Source: Phormidium ambiguum IAM M-71
Lineage (GTDB): Bacteria; Cyanobacteriota; Cyanobacteriia; Cyanobacteriales; Aerosakkonemataceae
Assembly (NCBI RefSeq): GCF_001904725.1
Contig: NZ_MRCE01000007.1
Span: 1-64,000 of the forward strand
DNA length: 64,000 nucleotides
Direction: 5' to 3'
In this document: positions 54,866 through 64,000 of the stretch, piece after piece
Numbering within the stretch: the stretch's first letter is position 1
Layout: each line of letters starts with the position of its first letter
Translations under genes and position numbers: made by a program
Notes under the pieces: model-generated
Database searches by the model: none
Told to the model about the DNA's origin: nothing
What the model saw: only the letters and a program-made list of their open reading frames with translations

Positions 54866-56071
54866 TTAGGAAATTTCCTCAAAATTTAACATTTGTCGAT
54901 CGACAGGCAAAGTAAACCAAAAACTTGTCCCAGCACCTAATTCGCTTTCTACACCAATAGTACCGCCATGTGCTTGGATGATATGATAACAAAGGTACAA
55001 TCCTAAACCTAAACCAACGGACTGACGTTTTTGTTTTCCCTGGAAATAGAGATCGAAAATTTTGTCACATTGTTCTTTACTAATACCTACGCCGTTATCT
55101 GCAACAGTGCAACGTAAAAACCCATTTTCTACTCGAGCATCTAAAGTTAAACAAAATCCCGGAGGATTGTGTTTTAAAGCGTTACCGATGAGATTTTGGT
55201 AAAGCCGGACTAATTGTAAAGAATCAGCCATTACTAAAGGTAGATCCGGGGAAATGCGATCGCGCAAAACCACCTCCTCTTTATCTAACATTGGCTGCAA
55301 ATCTATTAATGCTGATTCTACCAATGACTTTAAATTTAAAGGTTGGCAATTTAATTTTAATCCCCAAACTTCTGCCGCATGAGTTTCAATTAAAGAATTA
55401 ATTAATCCTAGTTGACGCTCATTACTCTCTTGCATTCTCTCTAACACTTTTCGCGGAACTTGAATAATTTCTCCAACTTGATTGGTTAAATTATGCAATA
55501 CCATTTTAGTCCCAATTACTGGATTTCTTAAATCATGAGAAACTGCATGAAGAAAGACATTTAATTGTTGCCGTAATTGAGTTTCTAATGCTTTTAATTG
55601 AGCATTTGCCTCTTCTGCTGACAAACGCTGGTGTATTTCTTCTTGGAGTTGAGAATTTTGTTGCTGTAATTGCTTTTGCAACTTTCTGATATTCAAATGA
55701 GTATTAACTCTAGCTAACACTTCTTCTAGTTGAAAAGGTTTCGTAATATAATCAACTCCACCAGCTTGAAAAGCCTTTACTTTATCAAAAACATCATCCA
55801 AAGCACTAATAAAAATTACTGGTATATCACGAGTCTTATCTGATTTTTTTAACCGACGACAAACTTCATAACCATTTATATCTGGCATATTAATATCAAG
55901 CAAAATCAAATCTGGCGTTACTACCTCTACAGCTTGTAAAGCTCTTTCGCCATTAATCACTTTTCTAGTTTTATACCCATTTTCAGTTAACATCAACGAT
56001 AGGAGACGCAAATTGTCTGGGGTATCATCAACTAATAACAGATCGGCAACGAAAGTTTGAGAAGTACTCAT
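54866..56071 (-). CDS. response-regulator/histidine-kinase hybrid
   Basis: The ATG at 56071 gives 401 residues; upstream is only a TTG. A receiver domain comes first (LLLVDDTPDNLRLLSLML, with phosphorylation Asp in LILLDINMPD near 55, and KPFQLEEVL). A coiled coil follows, then HisKA (HAVSHDLRNPVIG near 181) and an ATPase domain with DNGVGISKEQ and GLGLGLYLCYHIIQ. The architecture is a cytoplasmic sensor that receives its phosphate from another kinase. It sits between the DUF4327 gene and the porin. Confidence 0.93.
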   Translation of the reverse strand: MSTSQTFVADLLLVDDTPDNLRLLSLMLTENGYKTRKVINGERALQAVEVVTPDLILLDINMPDINGYEVCRRLKKSDKTRDIPVIFISALDDVFDKVKAFQAGGVDYITKPFQLEEVLARVNTHLNIRKLQKQLQQQNSQLQEEIHQRLSAEEANAQLKALETQLRQQLNVFLHAVSHDLRNPVIGTKMVLHNLTNQVGEIIQVPRKVLERMQESNERQLGLINSLIETHAAEVWGLKLNCQPLNLKSLVESALIDLQPMLDKEEVVLRDRISPDLPLVMADSLQLVRLYQNLIGNALKHNPPGFCLTLDARVENGFLRCTVADNGVGISKEQCDKIFDLYFQGKQKRQSVGLGLGLYLCYHIIQAHGGTIGVESELGAGTSFWFTLPVDRQMLNFEEIS

Positions 56072-56155
56072 CGGCAAAGATTACTCGTGTTTTCAGGATT
56101 AGTAAGTAGTTAGCTGTAATTAAAAAATTTCAACTAACTACTAACTAGTTTATCC

Positions 56156-57772
56156 TTAAAAGTTGAAGCTGGTACGAATTACCCCAACATATTGAGTATC
56201 GTTTCTACTATCGTTTTCTGGATTGAAAATTACCCAAAAACCTGGAGTAACCGTAATATACTCATTCACTTGAAACCGGAAAAAAGCTTCTACGTGATAA
56301 GAAGTATCACGCTCTTTTCGCACATCACTGTTCGATACTCGTGGCGGTAAACCAACTAAAATACCAGGTAAATTGCCTTTTTTCCACACATCTGGAAAAG
56401 ACATTCCCACCGCACCAAACCAAATATTGGCATCGCTACCTCTATTTACTAAAGTAGTAAACTCTCCACCAGTACCATTACTTATGGTACTCAATCCAGA
56501 GCTTTCTGCTTGAGCATTTATATAACCTCCCCAACCATGAATTTGGAAATTAGGAGTAAAGCGATAATAACCTTGAATTCCAAAAGTATCGCTGGATGTA
56601 GCAATAGCATCTCCAAAAGGACGAGTTGCTAAAAAACTACCCGTACTTCCAGTGAGATCTACTAATCCTCCAGGTGCATAAGCATGGGCATAAGATACAC
56701 CGATCGCACCCGAATTACCGTAAAAAGCTAGTTGAGCCATAGCATTATATTTGCCATTGAACAACCCATTTTTATCGATCGGATTAGCTGGAGTTCCTGC
56801 TAAATAACCCAGCGTAAGAATGACATTTTTACTAAAGTTAATATTGGTAGCAATCCCGCCACCACCTTGTCGGAAAAATGGGCTATATTCCCCAAATTTG
56901 GAAGGAATTCCGCGAGCATCATCAGCAATTCCCGACGGCGTAATTGTATCCGTAATATCAGTGTAACCGACTCCAGTTGGCCCGACGGTAACTGTCACCG
57001 ATGAAGTTAGAGGAAAGCGATATAACAAATGGGGAATGAAAACTCTACTTTCAGTCGCGGTATCAAAATTTAAACTAGTCATGTTTGTACCCGTGACTTC
57101 AGTAAATGGGCCAAAATTTCCCATTTCTAAACGAGTTCTCAATAAATCTCTTCCCGTAAAACTCGTTTCCAAATTCAAGCGAATCCGATAAGCAAAAGTA
57201 GTTTGCGATCGATTAGAATTACTACCTACAGCATTACCAAAAGTATCTTGAATTGCGGTAATTACTTCGGCATTCAGTTTAGTAGTAGTAGAAAATTGAT
57301 TGGCTTCTAATTCAGTTGTCCGCGCTTCTAAAGCATCAACTCTACCGCGCAAAGTTGTCAATTCTACAGCAAATTCTTCTTGTAATCTGCGTAAACGATC
57401 TAAATCTTCTTTACTTACTCCTTGGGGTAAAGCAGCAATTAATTCTTGAATTCTATCTAAACAACTGTTCAATCCAGCAGCAAATTCATAGCGTGTCATC
57501 GCCCGATTGCCACGATAAGTTCTGTCTGGGTAGCCTTCTATACAACCGTAACGTTCTACCAAAGATTGTAATGCTTGAAATGCCCAGTCTGTTGGTTGTA
57601 CATCTCGCAATTGAGAAACTGATGTTACCTGATCTATTTCCCCAGAAAGAGGATCGGATACTTCATTAAATTGGGACAAATCTGTTTCTAAAGAATCTAT
57701 TGGTGTTGCCCAAGTTGTAGGCGCTACCAAAAGGATGAATAAAAGACTAAATCCAAAATATTTTTTTTGCAT
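56156..57772 (-). CDS. SLH domain-containing OprB-type porin (iron uptake porin)
   Basis: The ATG at 57772 is preceded by GAGGAG, so it is preferred over the GTG two codons before. A signal peptide spans residues 5-23 (FGFSLLFILLVAPTTWA). An SLH motif lies near 55-115 (LRDVQPTDWAFQALQSLVER and CIEGYPDRTYRGNRAMTRYEFA), followed by a coiled coil (about 120-165) and an OprB beta barrel to the C-terminal Phe (VIRTSFNF). It anchors the outer membrane to peptidoglycan and passes ions or solutes. Homologues are induced under iron stress. Confidence 0.92.
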   Translation of the reverse strand: MQKKYFGFSLLFILLVAPTTWATPIDSLETDLSQFNEVSDPLSGEIDQVTSVSQLRDVQPTDWAFQALQSLVERYGCIEGYPDRTYRGNRAMTRYEFAAGLNSCLDRIQELIAALPQGVSKEDLDRLRRLQEEFAVELTTLRGRVDALEARTTELEANQFSTTTKLNAEVITAIQDTFGNAVGSNSNRSQTTFAYRIRLNLETSFTGRDLLRTRLEMGNFGPFTEVTGTNMTSLNFDTATESRVFIPHLLYRFPLTSSVTVTVGPTGVGYTDITDTITPSGIADDARGIPSKFGEYSPFFRQGGGGIATNINFSKNVILTLGYLAGTPANPIDKNGLFNGKYNAMAQLAFYGNSGAIGVSYAHAYAPGGLVDLTGSTGSFLATRPFGDAIATSSDTFGIQGYYRFTPNFQIHGWGGYINAQAESSGLSTISNGTGGEFTTLVNRGSDANIWFGAVGMSFPDVWKKGNLPGILVGLPPRVSNSDVRKERDTSYHVEAFFRFQVNEYITVTPGFWVIFNPENDSRNDTQYVGVIRTSFNF

Positions 57773-57871
57773 CAGCACTCCTCACAAGTACTGATTGTTA
57801 GAATAGAACAGAAAATCAGCAAAATTTTGTTTTAGATACAATTCATTAAATTTATCCGTAAAATATATTTA

Positions 57872-60800
57872 TTAAGTAAGTGCTGCCTGAGTAATATCAC
57901 TAATTGTATCTAGGCGATATTTATCAATTAATTTGGCTAAAGCATTTGCTAAATTAGCATGAGTTTGAGGAATTTGTTGAATTAATTGTTCAGCTAAGGC
58001 ATCATCCCCACTTACTGATGCTTGATGTAATTGTGTAACCCATGATAACGGCATTACTTGTAAAGCTTCGGCATTTAGGATGAATTCACCATTTAAGATT
58101 GGATTGTTGGTGTTTGTAAATTTTTCAGTGTCATAAAGATAGCGCAATCCTAAATGTTTTGCCATTGCTTCCCAAATGGTAATTTCTCGAAAAGGTTTGC
58201 GAATAAAATCATCACATCCAGCGGCAAAAACTAGGGAACGTTCTTCCTCTAAGGCACTAGCAGTAACGGCAATAATAATAGTATTTTTTCCTTCTGGCTG
58301 GGTTTTAATTATTTTTGTGGCTTCGTAACCATCCATCACAGGCATTCGCATATCCATCCAAATTAAATGAGGCTGCCATTTTTCCCATTTGGTAACAGCT
58401 TCTAAGCCATTTTCTGCTTCTTGAATTTCTAAACCTAAAGGTGCTAATAGTTGATGCAAAAGTAAACGGTTATCTTCCACTTCATCAACTATTAAGATGC
58501 GGTATTTTGGTTGATTGGCTGCCAAACCAACTACTCTTTGAATAGGTTTTTCTCTAGGAATTTCATTAGCATTACCAAGTTTAATTTGGATATCAAATTT
58601 AAAACTACTGCCTTCATTTAGTTTACTTTTAACAGTGATATCCCCGCCCATTAGTTGAACGAATTTGCGACTAATGGCTAGTCCTAAACCCGTACCTTGT
58701 TGGTATTTTCTTCCGGCTTCTGATTGCACAAATGGATCGAATAATTTTTTGATTTCATTTTCAGCAATTCCCGCGCCTGTATCTTCTATTTCAAAGCTGA
58801 TTAAGTTAAAAAGCCGATCTAATTTTTTATTTCTTGTTCTTAGGGTGACTCCACCTTCTTGGGTAAATTTAATCGCATTTCCTAATAAATTAATTAAAAC
58901 TTGCCTTAATTTGTTTTCGTCGGTTTTTATGTATTGGGGAACTTCTGGCGATCGATCGAATATTAGCTGCAAACCTTTAGCTTTAGCTTTTAAGCGCAAC
59001 ATCTCTTCTAAAGTATCCAGTACCGAATATAAATCAAAGCAACTTTCATTAACGGTAATTCTTCCGGCTTCAATTTTTGACATATCTAAAACATCATTAA
59101 TCAGTGTTAATAAATGTTCTCCACTGCGACTAATGATTTCTAGTTCTTTGCTACCAGTGGCAAAAGCTGGATTTTTTGCCATCAATTGGGTAAAACCTAA
59201 AATCGCATTTAATGGCGTTCTTAATTCATGACTCATGTTAGCAAGGAACTGACTTTTAGCACGATTTGCTGCTTCGGCTGCTTCTTTTGCTTGCTGAAAT
59301 TGCATTTCTGATTTTCGCAATGCTTCTTCTGTTTCTTTCCGCAGAGTTATATCTTTAACTGTGCCTTCATAGTAAAGTAAATTTCCTTTTTCATCTCTCT
59401 CTGCACGGGCATTTTCGGAAATCCAAATAATACTGCCATCTTGTCGATAAATTTGCGCTTCAAATTCTAGCAAAACACCATATTGTTCTAACTTTTCAAT
59501 AAAATCTTTTCGGCTTTTAAAATCAACATAAAGTTGTCTCGCATTAAGATTTTCCATTAAGATTTCCGGGGAATCATAACCATAAATTCTAGCTAATGCT
59601 GGATTAGCGCTAATAAAAACTCCATCACTTGTAGTTTGAAAAATTCCCTCAGTAGCATTATCAAAAATACTATGATATTTTCTTTCTGATTCTTTCAATG
59701 CTGCTTCGGCGCGTTTCCGTTCGCTTAGCGCAGCTTTCTGTTCGCTAATATCCCGAATCACAAAAATCGATCGCTGCCATTTACCAATATCAATTAATTC
59801 AATGGAAATTAATGCTGTGAAAATTTCCCCGGATTTCCGCCGAAATAAAACTTCCCGATCTCTAACAGACTCTCCATTTTGCACTGCTTCAATTAATTGA
59901 AAACGTTGTTCAGGATTTACCCAAACATTTAATTCCAAAGATGTTTTTCCTAAAGCTTCTTGCCTGGTGTAACCAATAATATTTGGGAAAGCATCATTAA
60001 CTTCAATTAATAACCCATTACTAGGATTAGCAATTACCATGACATCAGGACAAGCTAAAAAAGCTTTAGAAAATTTTTCTTCCGAAAGTCGTAGTTCCGC
60101 TTCTATTCTTTTGCGATCTTCAATTTCTGATTGTAGCTTGAAATTGGCTTCTTTAGTTTTAGCGATCGCTTCTCGTAATCTACTAGGATCGCGCATTAAC
60201 ATAAACACCTGAATTCCACTAATTATTGCCAAAACTCCACCGATTATACTAATCCAAATGTTGTTGGGTGCGATCGTCTCCCATCCCTGTTTCGGAATAG
60301 CTGCTAGCTGCCAATAACCATTAGGCAAATTAACTTTTACTGTCACCGGATTTTCTTGAAAAATTAATTCATTTCCCAGAAAAACTTCCCCTTTCTCTCC
60401 CAAACCATCTTTACCGCGCAAAGCATATTTTAAAGTATTATTTTTGTCTAAAAGTCCCGCTTTTTTATATAAATCTTCCGGGTTAATGACAATTCCCACA
60501 AAACCCCAAAACTTTCCGCTACCAGATTTACCATTTGCTGGAGTCACAAACACTGGAGTATAACTAATTAATCCCATCCCTCCTTCAATTAATTTAACAG
60601 GGCCAGTAATCATAGTTTTTCTCGTATCAATAATCCGCTGCATTGCTGCCCAACGCCCAGGAATTTTCTTTAAATCAACCCCAATTAAAGATGCGGTTAT
60701 TTCCGATGGATAACCAAACGCAATCACACTACCTTTAATCGCACCTATGGAATAAACATTTTCTTCTTGTTCAGCAACTACCCTAGCAATTTGATTAAAA

Positions 60801-61039
60801 GTAGCTTCTGTAACATTAGGATTCACTGATATATAAGTAGCTAAACCACTTTTTGTTGCTAATTGGGTATTTAAAGCATTTTCCAAATTTGCCCGCACAG
60901 CATCGAGTTTATTTAATACCTCACTACGCTGGCTTTGGCGGTACTGCTTTTGTTCCGTTTGCGCCAAAAACCCGACTCCGGTTAATATTAATATCACCGT
61001 CGAAAACGCTGCTACATAAGGTAACGCTTTGGCATTCAT
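57872..61039 (-). CDS. CHASE-PAS-PAS hybrid histidine kinase
   Basis: The 1055-residue protein has an N-terminal membrane helix, a CHASE sensor (about 60-230; GLATYISVNPNVTEATF and VSYTPVFV-like LISYTPVFV), and a second helix near 260. PAS/PAC units follow at about 322-440 and 452-580. HisKA (NMSHELRTPLNAILG, near 603) and an ATPase domain (DTGAGIAEN, GTGLGLAIS) come next. The receiver domain has DEVEDNRLLLHQLL and its Asp in IWMDMRMPVMDG near 893. The last 70 residues are helical. It likely feeds a further phosphotransfer step. Confidence 0.94.
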   Translation of the reverse strand: MNAKALPYVAAFSTVILILTGVGFLAQTEQKQYRQSQRSEVLNKLDAVRANLENALNTQLATKSGLATYISVNPNVTEATFNQIARVVAEQEENVYSIGAIKGSVIAFGYPSEITASLIGVDLKKIPGRWAAMQRIIDTRKTMITGPVKLIEGGMGLISYTPVFVTPANGKSGSGKFWGFVGIVINPEDLYKKAGLLDKNNTLKYALRGKDGLGEKGEVFLGNELIFQENPVTVKVNLPNGYWQLAAIPKQGWETIAPNNIWISIIGGVLAIISGIQVFMLMRDPSRLREAIAKTKEANFKLQSEIEDRKRIEAELRLSEEKFSKAFLACPDVMVIANPSNGLLIEVNDAFPNIIGYTRQEALGKTSLELNVWVNPEQRFQLIEAVQNGESVRDREVLFRRKSGEIFTALISIELIDIGKWQRSIFVIRDISEQKAALSERKRAEAALKESERKYHSIFDNATEGIFQTTSDGVFISANPALARIYGYDSPEILMENLNARQLYVDFKSRKDFIEKLEQYGVLLEFEAQIYRQDGSIIWISENARAERDEKGNLLYYEGTVKDITLRKETEEALRKSEMQFQQAKEAAEAANRAKSQFLANMSHELRTPLNAILGFTQLMAKNPAFATGSKELEIISRSGEHLLTLINDVLDMSKIEAGRITVNESCFDLYSVLDTLEEMLRLKAKAKGLQLIFDRSPEVPQYIKTDENKLRQVLINLLGNAIKFTQEGGVTLRTRNKKLDRLFNLISFEIEDTGAGIAENEIKKLFDPFVQSEAGRKYQQGTGLGLAISRKFVQLMGGDITVKSKLNEGSSFKFDIQIKLGNANEIPREKPIQRVVGLAANQPKYRILIVDEVEDNRLLLHQLLAPLGLEIQEAENGLEAVTKWEKWQPHLIWMDMRMPVMDGYEATKIIKTQPEGKNTIIIAVTASALEEERSLVFAAGCDDFIRKPFREITIWEAMAKHLGLRYLYDTEKFTNTNNPILNGEFILNAEALQVMPLSWVTQLHQASVSGDDALAEQLIQQIPQTHANLANALAKLIDKYRLDTISDITQAALT

Positions 61040-61240
61040 CGGAAAACCCCAAGATGAATAATCTCAATCTAATTGAGAAATTTTAGTTAATTAATAATTT
61101 ATGTTTAACTTCTTTAATATTACTCCTAAAAATGTCGATTTGATAAGGCAAAGAAAACCGTAATACTTTAATATAAAAAATATTACCGACTAAGGATATA
61201 AAATACCAAATAACTTGGTTTTCTTTCCTTGTGCCTTTTG

Positions 61241-62050
61241 TTATAATTTCCATCCTAAACGAGTAGGTTGTTGATAAATTCGCTTTAAAGTATTAACATC
61301 TCTGGGAGAAATTGGCGGTGAATTGCGAACTTGAGAAAAATATAACGCATCCGTTTCTATAGGACTGTGACCCCAAATACCTAACGCATGACCGAGTTCG
61401 TGGCGCATTGTCGGTAAAAGGTAATCGCTCACTTTATTGGGATTAACATTAATTGTAAATCGTTGTGATAATACTATTTTGTTTGGTGCAGATTGACGGC
61501 GATAAAATTCATAACGTGCTTCCGCTGTTCGGGCGCGAGGTAAATTAAACCTACCTGTGTTGCGATCGAATGTTGGTTTCCAAGCTGGCGCAGAACGCCA
61601 AATTAAAATATCCGCAATAGTAGAATCTGCAACAATCTCTAAAGGTAAATAATTATTCCATTCTTTAATTGCTTCTAATGCGGCATTTACCCATTTTGTA
61701 TGAATGGTTTTTGTTAATTCTGTTGCTACAGGTACGGGCGGGTTTTGTGTTAATTCTTTGGCTGTGTTTCCGAACTTATCTGCTAAACCCGCCCCTACAG
61801 TAGAATTTTTTTCTGGTTCCACAAAAACTTTTATCGGAAATTCCGACCACACTAAATAACCTGCTGGTGTTGGCTTAATTTCCGCAAAATAATCACCACT
61901 ATTGCTGCTATCTTGCCATTGCGCCAAAGATGGTGGTAAGGGATGAGGTTGTAGAGGGGGTAATTTCTCCGTTGTTTCCCCCCAAACTGCAAAGGTGCAG
62001 ACGAGGATGCAAGTAAAAACTGCTAAATTTATCGCCCAGAGTTTACGCAT
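61241..62050 (-). CDS. matrixin-like zinc metalloprotease
   Basis: The ATG at 62050 (MRKLWAINLAVFTCILVCTFAVW) opens a signal peptide and avoids overlap with secG; the longer frame from 62146 would overlap it. The zinc site is MRHELGHALGIWGH near residue 220 (HExxHxxGxxH pattern with Leu and Ala in between). The body before is an M10-type propeptide or protease fold (WVNAALEAIKEWNNYLPLEIV, then ILIWRSAPAWKP). It is a secreted or periplasmic peptidase. Confidence 0.9.
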   Translation of the reverse strand: MRKLWAINLAVFTCILVCTFAVWGETTEKLPPLQPHPLPPSLAQWQDSSNSGDYFAEIKPTPAGYLVWSEFPIKVFVEPEKNSTVGAGLADKFGNTAKELTQNPPVPVATELTKTIHTKWVNAALEAIKEWNNYLPLEIVADSTIADILIWRSAPAWKPTFDRNTGRFNLPRARTAEARYEFYRRQSAPNKIVLSQRFTINVNPNKVSDYLLPTMRHELGHALGIWGHSPIETDALYFSQVRNSPPISPRDVNTLKRIYQQPTRLGWKL

Positions 62051-62064
62051 CCTAATTCGTCTTT

Positions 62065-62313
62065 TTAACCGACCGGAGGTGGAGGAGTTAACCAATTGGC
62101 GCTTAAAACGATGGTTAAACCCATAAAAACGATCGTCAGCGCCCAAGTGACACGGTTAAGAGTAGTTTCTGCACTCTTGGTGCTGCTAAATAATTGCGCT
62201 TGTCCACCAATAGCCCCAATGCCATCTCCTTTGGGACTGTGCAGCAACACTAATACAATCAAAGCTAGGGCAGAAAAAGCCCAAATTCCCTCTAAAACGG
62301 TAATAACGGTCAT
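62065..62313 (-). CDS. secG: protein-export membrane protein SecG
   Basis: The 82-residue SecG has two membrane helices: VLEGIWAFSALALIVLVLL (5-25) and LTIVFMGLTIVLSANWL (59-75). The loop IGAIGGQAQLFSSTKSAETTLNRVT is typical. It joins SecYE in the cell membrane or thylakoid to help SecA-driven transport. It follows gpmI and precedes the protease gene; 127 bp lie between it and gpmI. Confidence 0.92.
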   Translation of the reverse strand: MTVITVLEGIWAFSALALIVLVLLHSPKGDGIGAIGGQAQLFSSTKSAETTLNRVTWALTIVFMGLTIVLSANWLTPPPPVG

Positions 62314-62345
62314 TGGTATTTGGTAATTGGTAATTGGTAATTAAT
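62313..62345. repeat. TTGGTAATT short tandem repeat
   Basis: Three or four tandem units of TTGGTAATT or TTGGTATTT lie directly upstream of secG. This is a small microsatellite-type repeat common in cyanobacterial intergenic DNA. Confidence 0.7.
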
Positions 62346-62439
62346 GAGCAGCGAATCTCAAATTGGAGATTGGCAAATTGTCGATCGAACATTCAACCAC
62401 CATTTCCCCATCTCATCTTGAAAATCGCCCATTAACCAA

Positions 62440-64000
62440 TTATAGGGAAACTCGGACAGGGGTGCGATTAGCTTTTGTTTGATATCCGGCAGGAAGAATC
62501 ATCGATCGACCTGTCATTTCTGGAGGTTGCGGAATCTTCAAAATATCCAGAATTGTGGGTGCAACATCGGATAATCGACCATCTTCCCGCAAAAGAACTT
62601 CTGTTCCATGTCCGGGAATTTTCACACCTTCCCCTTCCACCAGAATAAAAGGAACTAAATTAGTCGTGTGAGCAGTCCAAGGATTGCCCTTTTCATCCCA
62701 CATTAATTCTGCATTGCCGTGATCGGCGATGATAATTGCCGTACCGCCAGCTTTGCTAATGCTTTCCAGCAATCTTCCCAAACACTTATCTACCGTTTCC
62801 ACAGCTTTAATTGCTGCATCCATTTTTCCGGTATGTCCCACCATATCTGGATTAGCGTAGTTAATTACGATCATCGAGTAGATGCGTTTTTCCACTGCAT
62901 TAATCGCCACTTCCGTCACCGCTTCGGCGGACATAGCGGGGGCGCGATCGTAAGTCGCCACCATCGGACTTTGTACCAATTCTCGGTCTTCACCCGGAAA
63001 AGGTTCTTCTAAACCACCATTAAAAAAGTAAGTCACATGAGCGTACTTTTCCGTTTCCGCCGTGCGAAGTTGCTTTAAACCACGCTTAGCAACTACTTCC
63101 CCTAACAAATTAGTCAAGTTTTGCGGTTCAAACGCCACCAAAACCGGAAATTCTGGATCGTATTGTGTAAAAGTCGCATAACTTAACGGTGTAATTTGCT
63201 CCCGTGCAAAACCATTAAAGTCTGGACTGACAAACGCACTGGTAATTTCCCTCGCTCTGTCAGGACGGAAGTTAAAAAAGATCACACCATCTCCTGATTT
63301 TACGGCTCCCGGAGCCACGCGAGTTGGGATGATAAATTCATCGGTTAAGTCTTCGGCGTAGGAATTGAGCATTATTTCTACAGCACTTCGCCCATCGCCT
63401 TCGCCATCTTGGGTCATAATTTCGTAGGCTTTTTGCACTCGATCCCAACGCTTATCCCGATCCATTGCGTAGTAACGACCGCTAATGGTCACAATGCGTC
63501 CCACACCAATGCGATCGATGTGGGTTTGAATTTTTTTAATTGCTTCTACACCATCTTTCGGGTTAGTATCCCGACCATCTGTAATGGCGTGAACACAAAC
63601 TTCCGAAACACCTTGAACTTTCGCCAGGTCTAACAATCCTAATAAATGGCTGAGATGAGAATGTACACCACCATCGGAACACAAGCCCATTAAGTGCAGC
63701 TTGCCACCTCGACTTTGTACTTCCTGACAAACTTTTACCAAAGCTGGATTTCTCAGCAAGGAACCATCTTCTACCGCATCAGAAATGCGAACTAATTCTT
63801 GCGGCACCACCCGCCCAGCCCCTATGTTCAGATGCCCCACTTCCGAGTTACCCATTTGCCCTTCTGGTAGTCCCACTGCTTTCCCAGAAGCGCTAATTAG
63901 GGTGTGGGGATAAGCTGCCCATAGGCTATCCATTACGGGTGTTTTTGCCACAGCAATGGCGTTGCCGTCAGTTTCTTCACGAAATCCCCAGCCATCTAGA
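62440..64000 (-). CDS. gpmI: 2,3-bisphosphoglycerate-independent phosphoglycerate mutase, 5' end cut off
   Basis: The frame runs from the stop at 62440 to the window edge, so the true start lies beyond 64000. The readable residues begin LDGWGFREETDGNAIAVAKTP, the metal-ligand Asp region of the enzyme N-terminus. The catalytic Ser is in GQMGNSEVGHLNIGAG. Later motifs NFRPDRAREITSAF, NYANPDMVGHTGKMDA and IADHGNAELMWDEKGNPWTAHT carry the two metal sites. It interconverts 3- and 2-phosphoglycerate in glycolysis, without needing 2,3-bisphosphoglycerate. Confidence 0.96.
   Translation of the reverse strand, partial: LDGWGFREETDGNAIAVAKTPVMDSLWAAYPHTLISASGKAVGLPEGQMGNSEVGHLNIGAGRVVPQELVRISDAVEDGSLLRNPALVKVCQEVQSRGGKLHLMGLCSDGGVHSHLSHLLGLLDLAKVQGVSEVCVHAITDGRDTNPKDGVEAIKKIQTHIDRIGVGRIVTISGRYYAMDRDKRWDRVQKAYEIMTQDGEGDGRSAVEIMLNSYAEDLTDEFIIPTRVAPGAVKSGDGVIFFNFRPDRAREITSAFVSPDFNGFAREQITPLSYATFTQYDPEFPVLVAFEPQNLTNLLGEVVAKRGLKQLRTAETEKYAHVTYFFNGGLEEPFPGEDRELVQSPMVATYDRAPAMSAEAVTEVAINAVEKRIYSMIVINYANPDMVGHTGKMDAAIKAVETVDKCLGRLLESISKAGGTAIIIADHGNAELMWDEKGNPWTAHTTNLVPFILVEGEGVKIPGHGTEVLLREDGRLSDVAPTILDILKIPQPPEMTGRSMILPAGYQTKANRTPVRVSL

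Noticed and set aside
62719-63012. Plus-strand frame inside gpmI
   Set aside because: Shadow of the conserved metal-binding region, with His/Phe-rich composition.

Overview
The window is chromosomal DNA from a cyanobacterium, most likely a filamentous or otherwise large-genome species. The evidence is an intact photosystem I subunit gene (psaD), abundant GCGATCGC (HIP1) octamers, an SLH/OprB iron-type porin, a PEP-CTERM protein, the cyanobacterial families DUF1823 and DUF4327, an Anabaena-type sensory rhodopsin transducer homologue, and several PAS/GAF/GGDEF and histidine kinase proteins. No tRNA, rRNA, CRISPR array, insertion sequence or prophage was seen.

Layout. 1-5200 is accessory: an Rpn-type nuclease sits 4 bp downstream of a dynamin-like GTPase, followed by small unrecognised genes that look like a toxin/immunity-type cassette, including a duplicated gene 3' end and a truncated YgiT/MqsA-type zinc finger remnant. 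5450-10080 holds a chemoreceptor and a PAS/GGDEF diguanylate cyclase. 10220-13874 has a dacB-type carboxypeptidase divergent from a two-repeat membrane-anchored protein, then a cytochrome b561-like protein. 14010-15166 has a decayed NB-ARC-type fragment and a MazEF-like toxin-antitoxin pair. 15266-17143 is acetolactate synthase (ilvB) with a C-terminal zinc ribbon and a clear terminator. 18361-24448 carries two tandem PAS/GAF/GGDEF proteins. 24634-25803 is a ferrochelatase-like protein with a His-rich tail. A PEP-CTERM protein, an FMN reductase and a DICT/GAF histidine kinase lead to psaD and trpE (30460-33311). Then come PhzF, DUF1823, an inositol monophosphatase-like protein and glycerol kinase.

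37472-54665 is rich in membrane and stress-type functions: a glycine-rich membrane protein, a PRC-barrel/DUF2382 protein, an SLH protein, an apparent operon of ASRT, a GH13 enzyme and an LLM oxidoreductase, an AI-2E type permease, a short HAD protein, a ZIP transporter broken by one in-frame TGA, an Nramp-related transporter, a two-repeat lipoprotein, DUF2254 overlapping MscS, an unusual ion channel, DUF389, an adenosine-specific kinase family protein and DUF4327. 54866-61039 holds two hybrid kinases flanking an SLH porin. The right edge has a matrixin-like protease, secG and a gpmI gene cut by the window end.

Themes: c-di-GMP and phosphorelay signalling (three GGDEF proteins, three histidine kinases, one chemoreceptor), envelope and ion homeostasis, and housekeeping genes between them. 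The best candidates for something undescribed are the Rpn/dynamin pair, the ASRT/GH13/LLM operon, and the 3.5-5.2 kb cassette. Several broken genes (ZIP with internal TGA, HNH-like, NB-ARC, YgiT and HAD remnants) point to ongoing decay or occasional sequence error.
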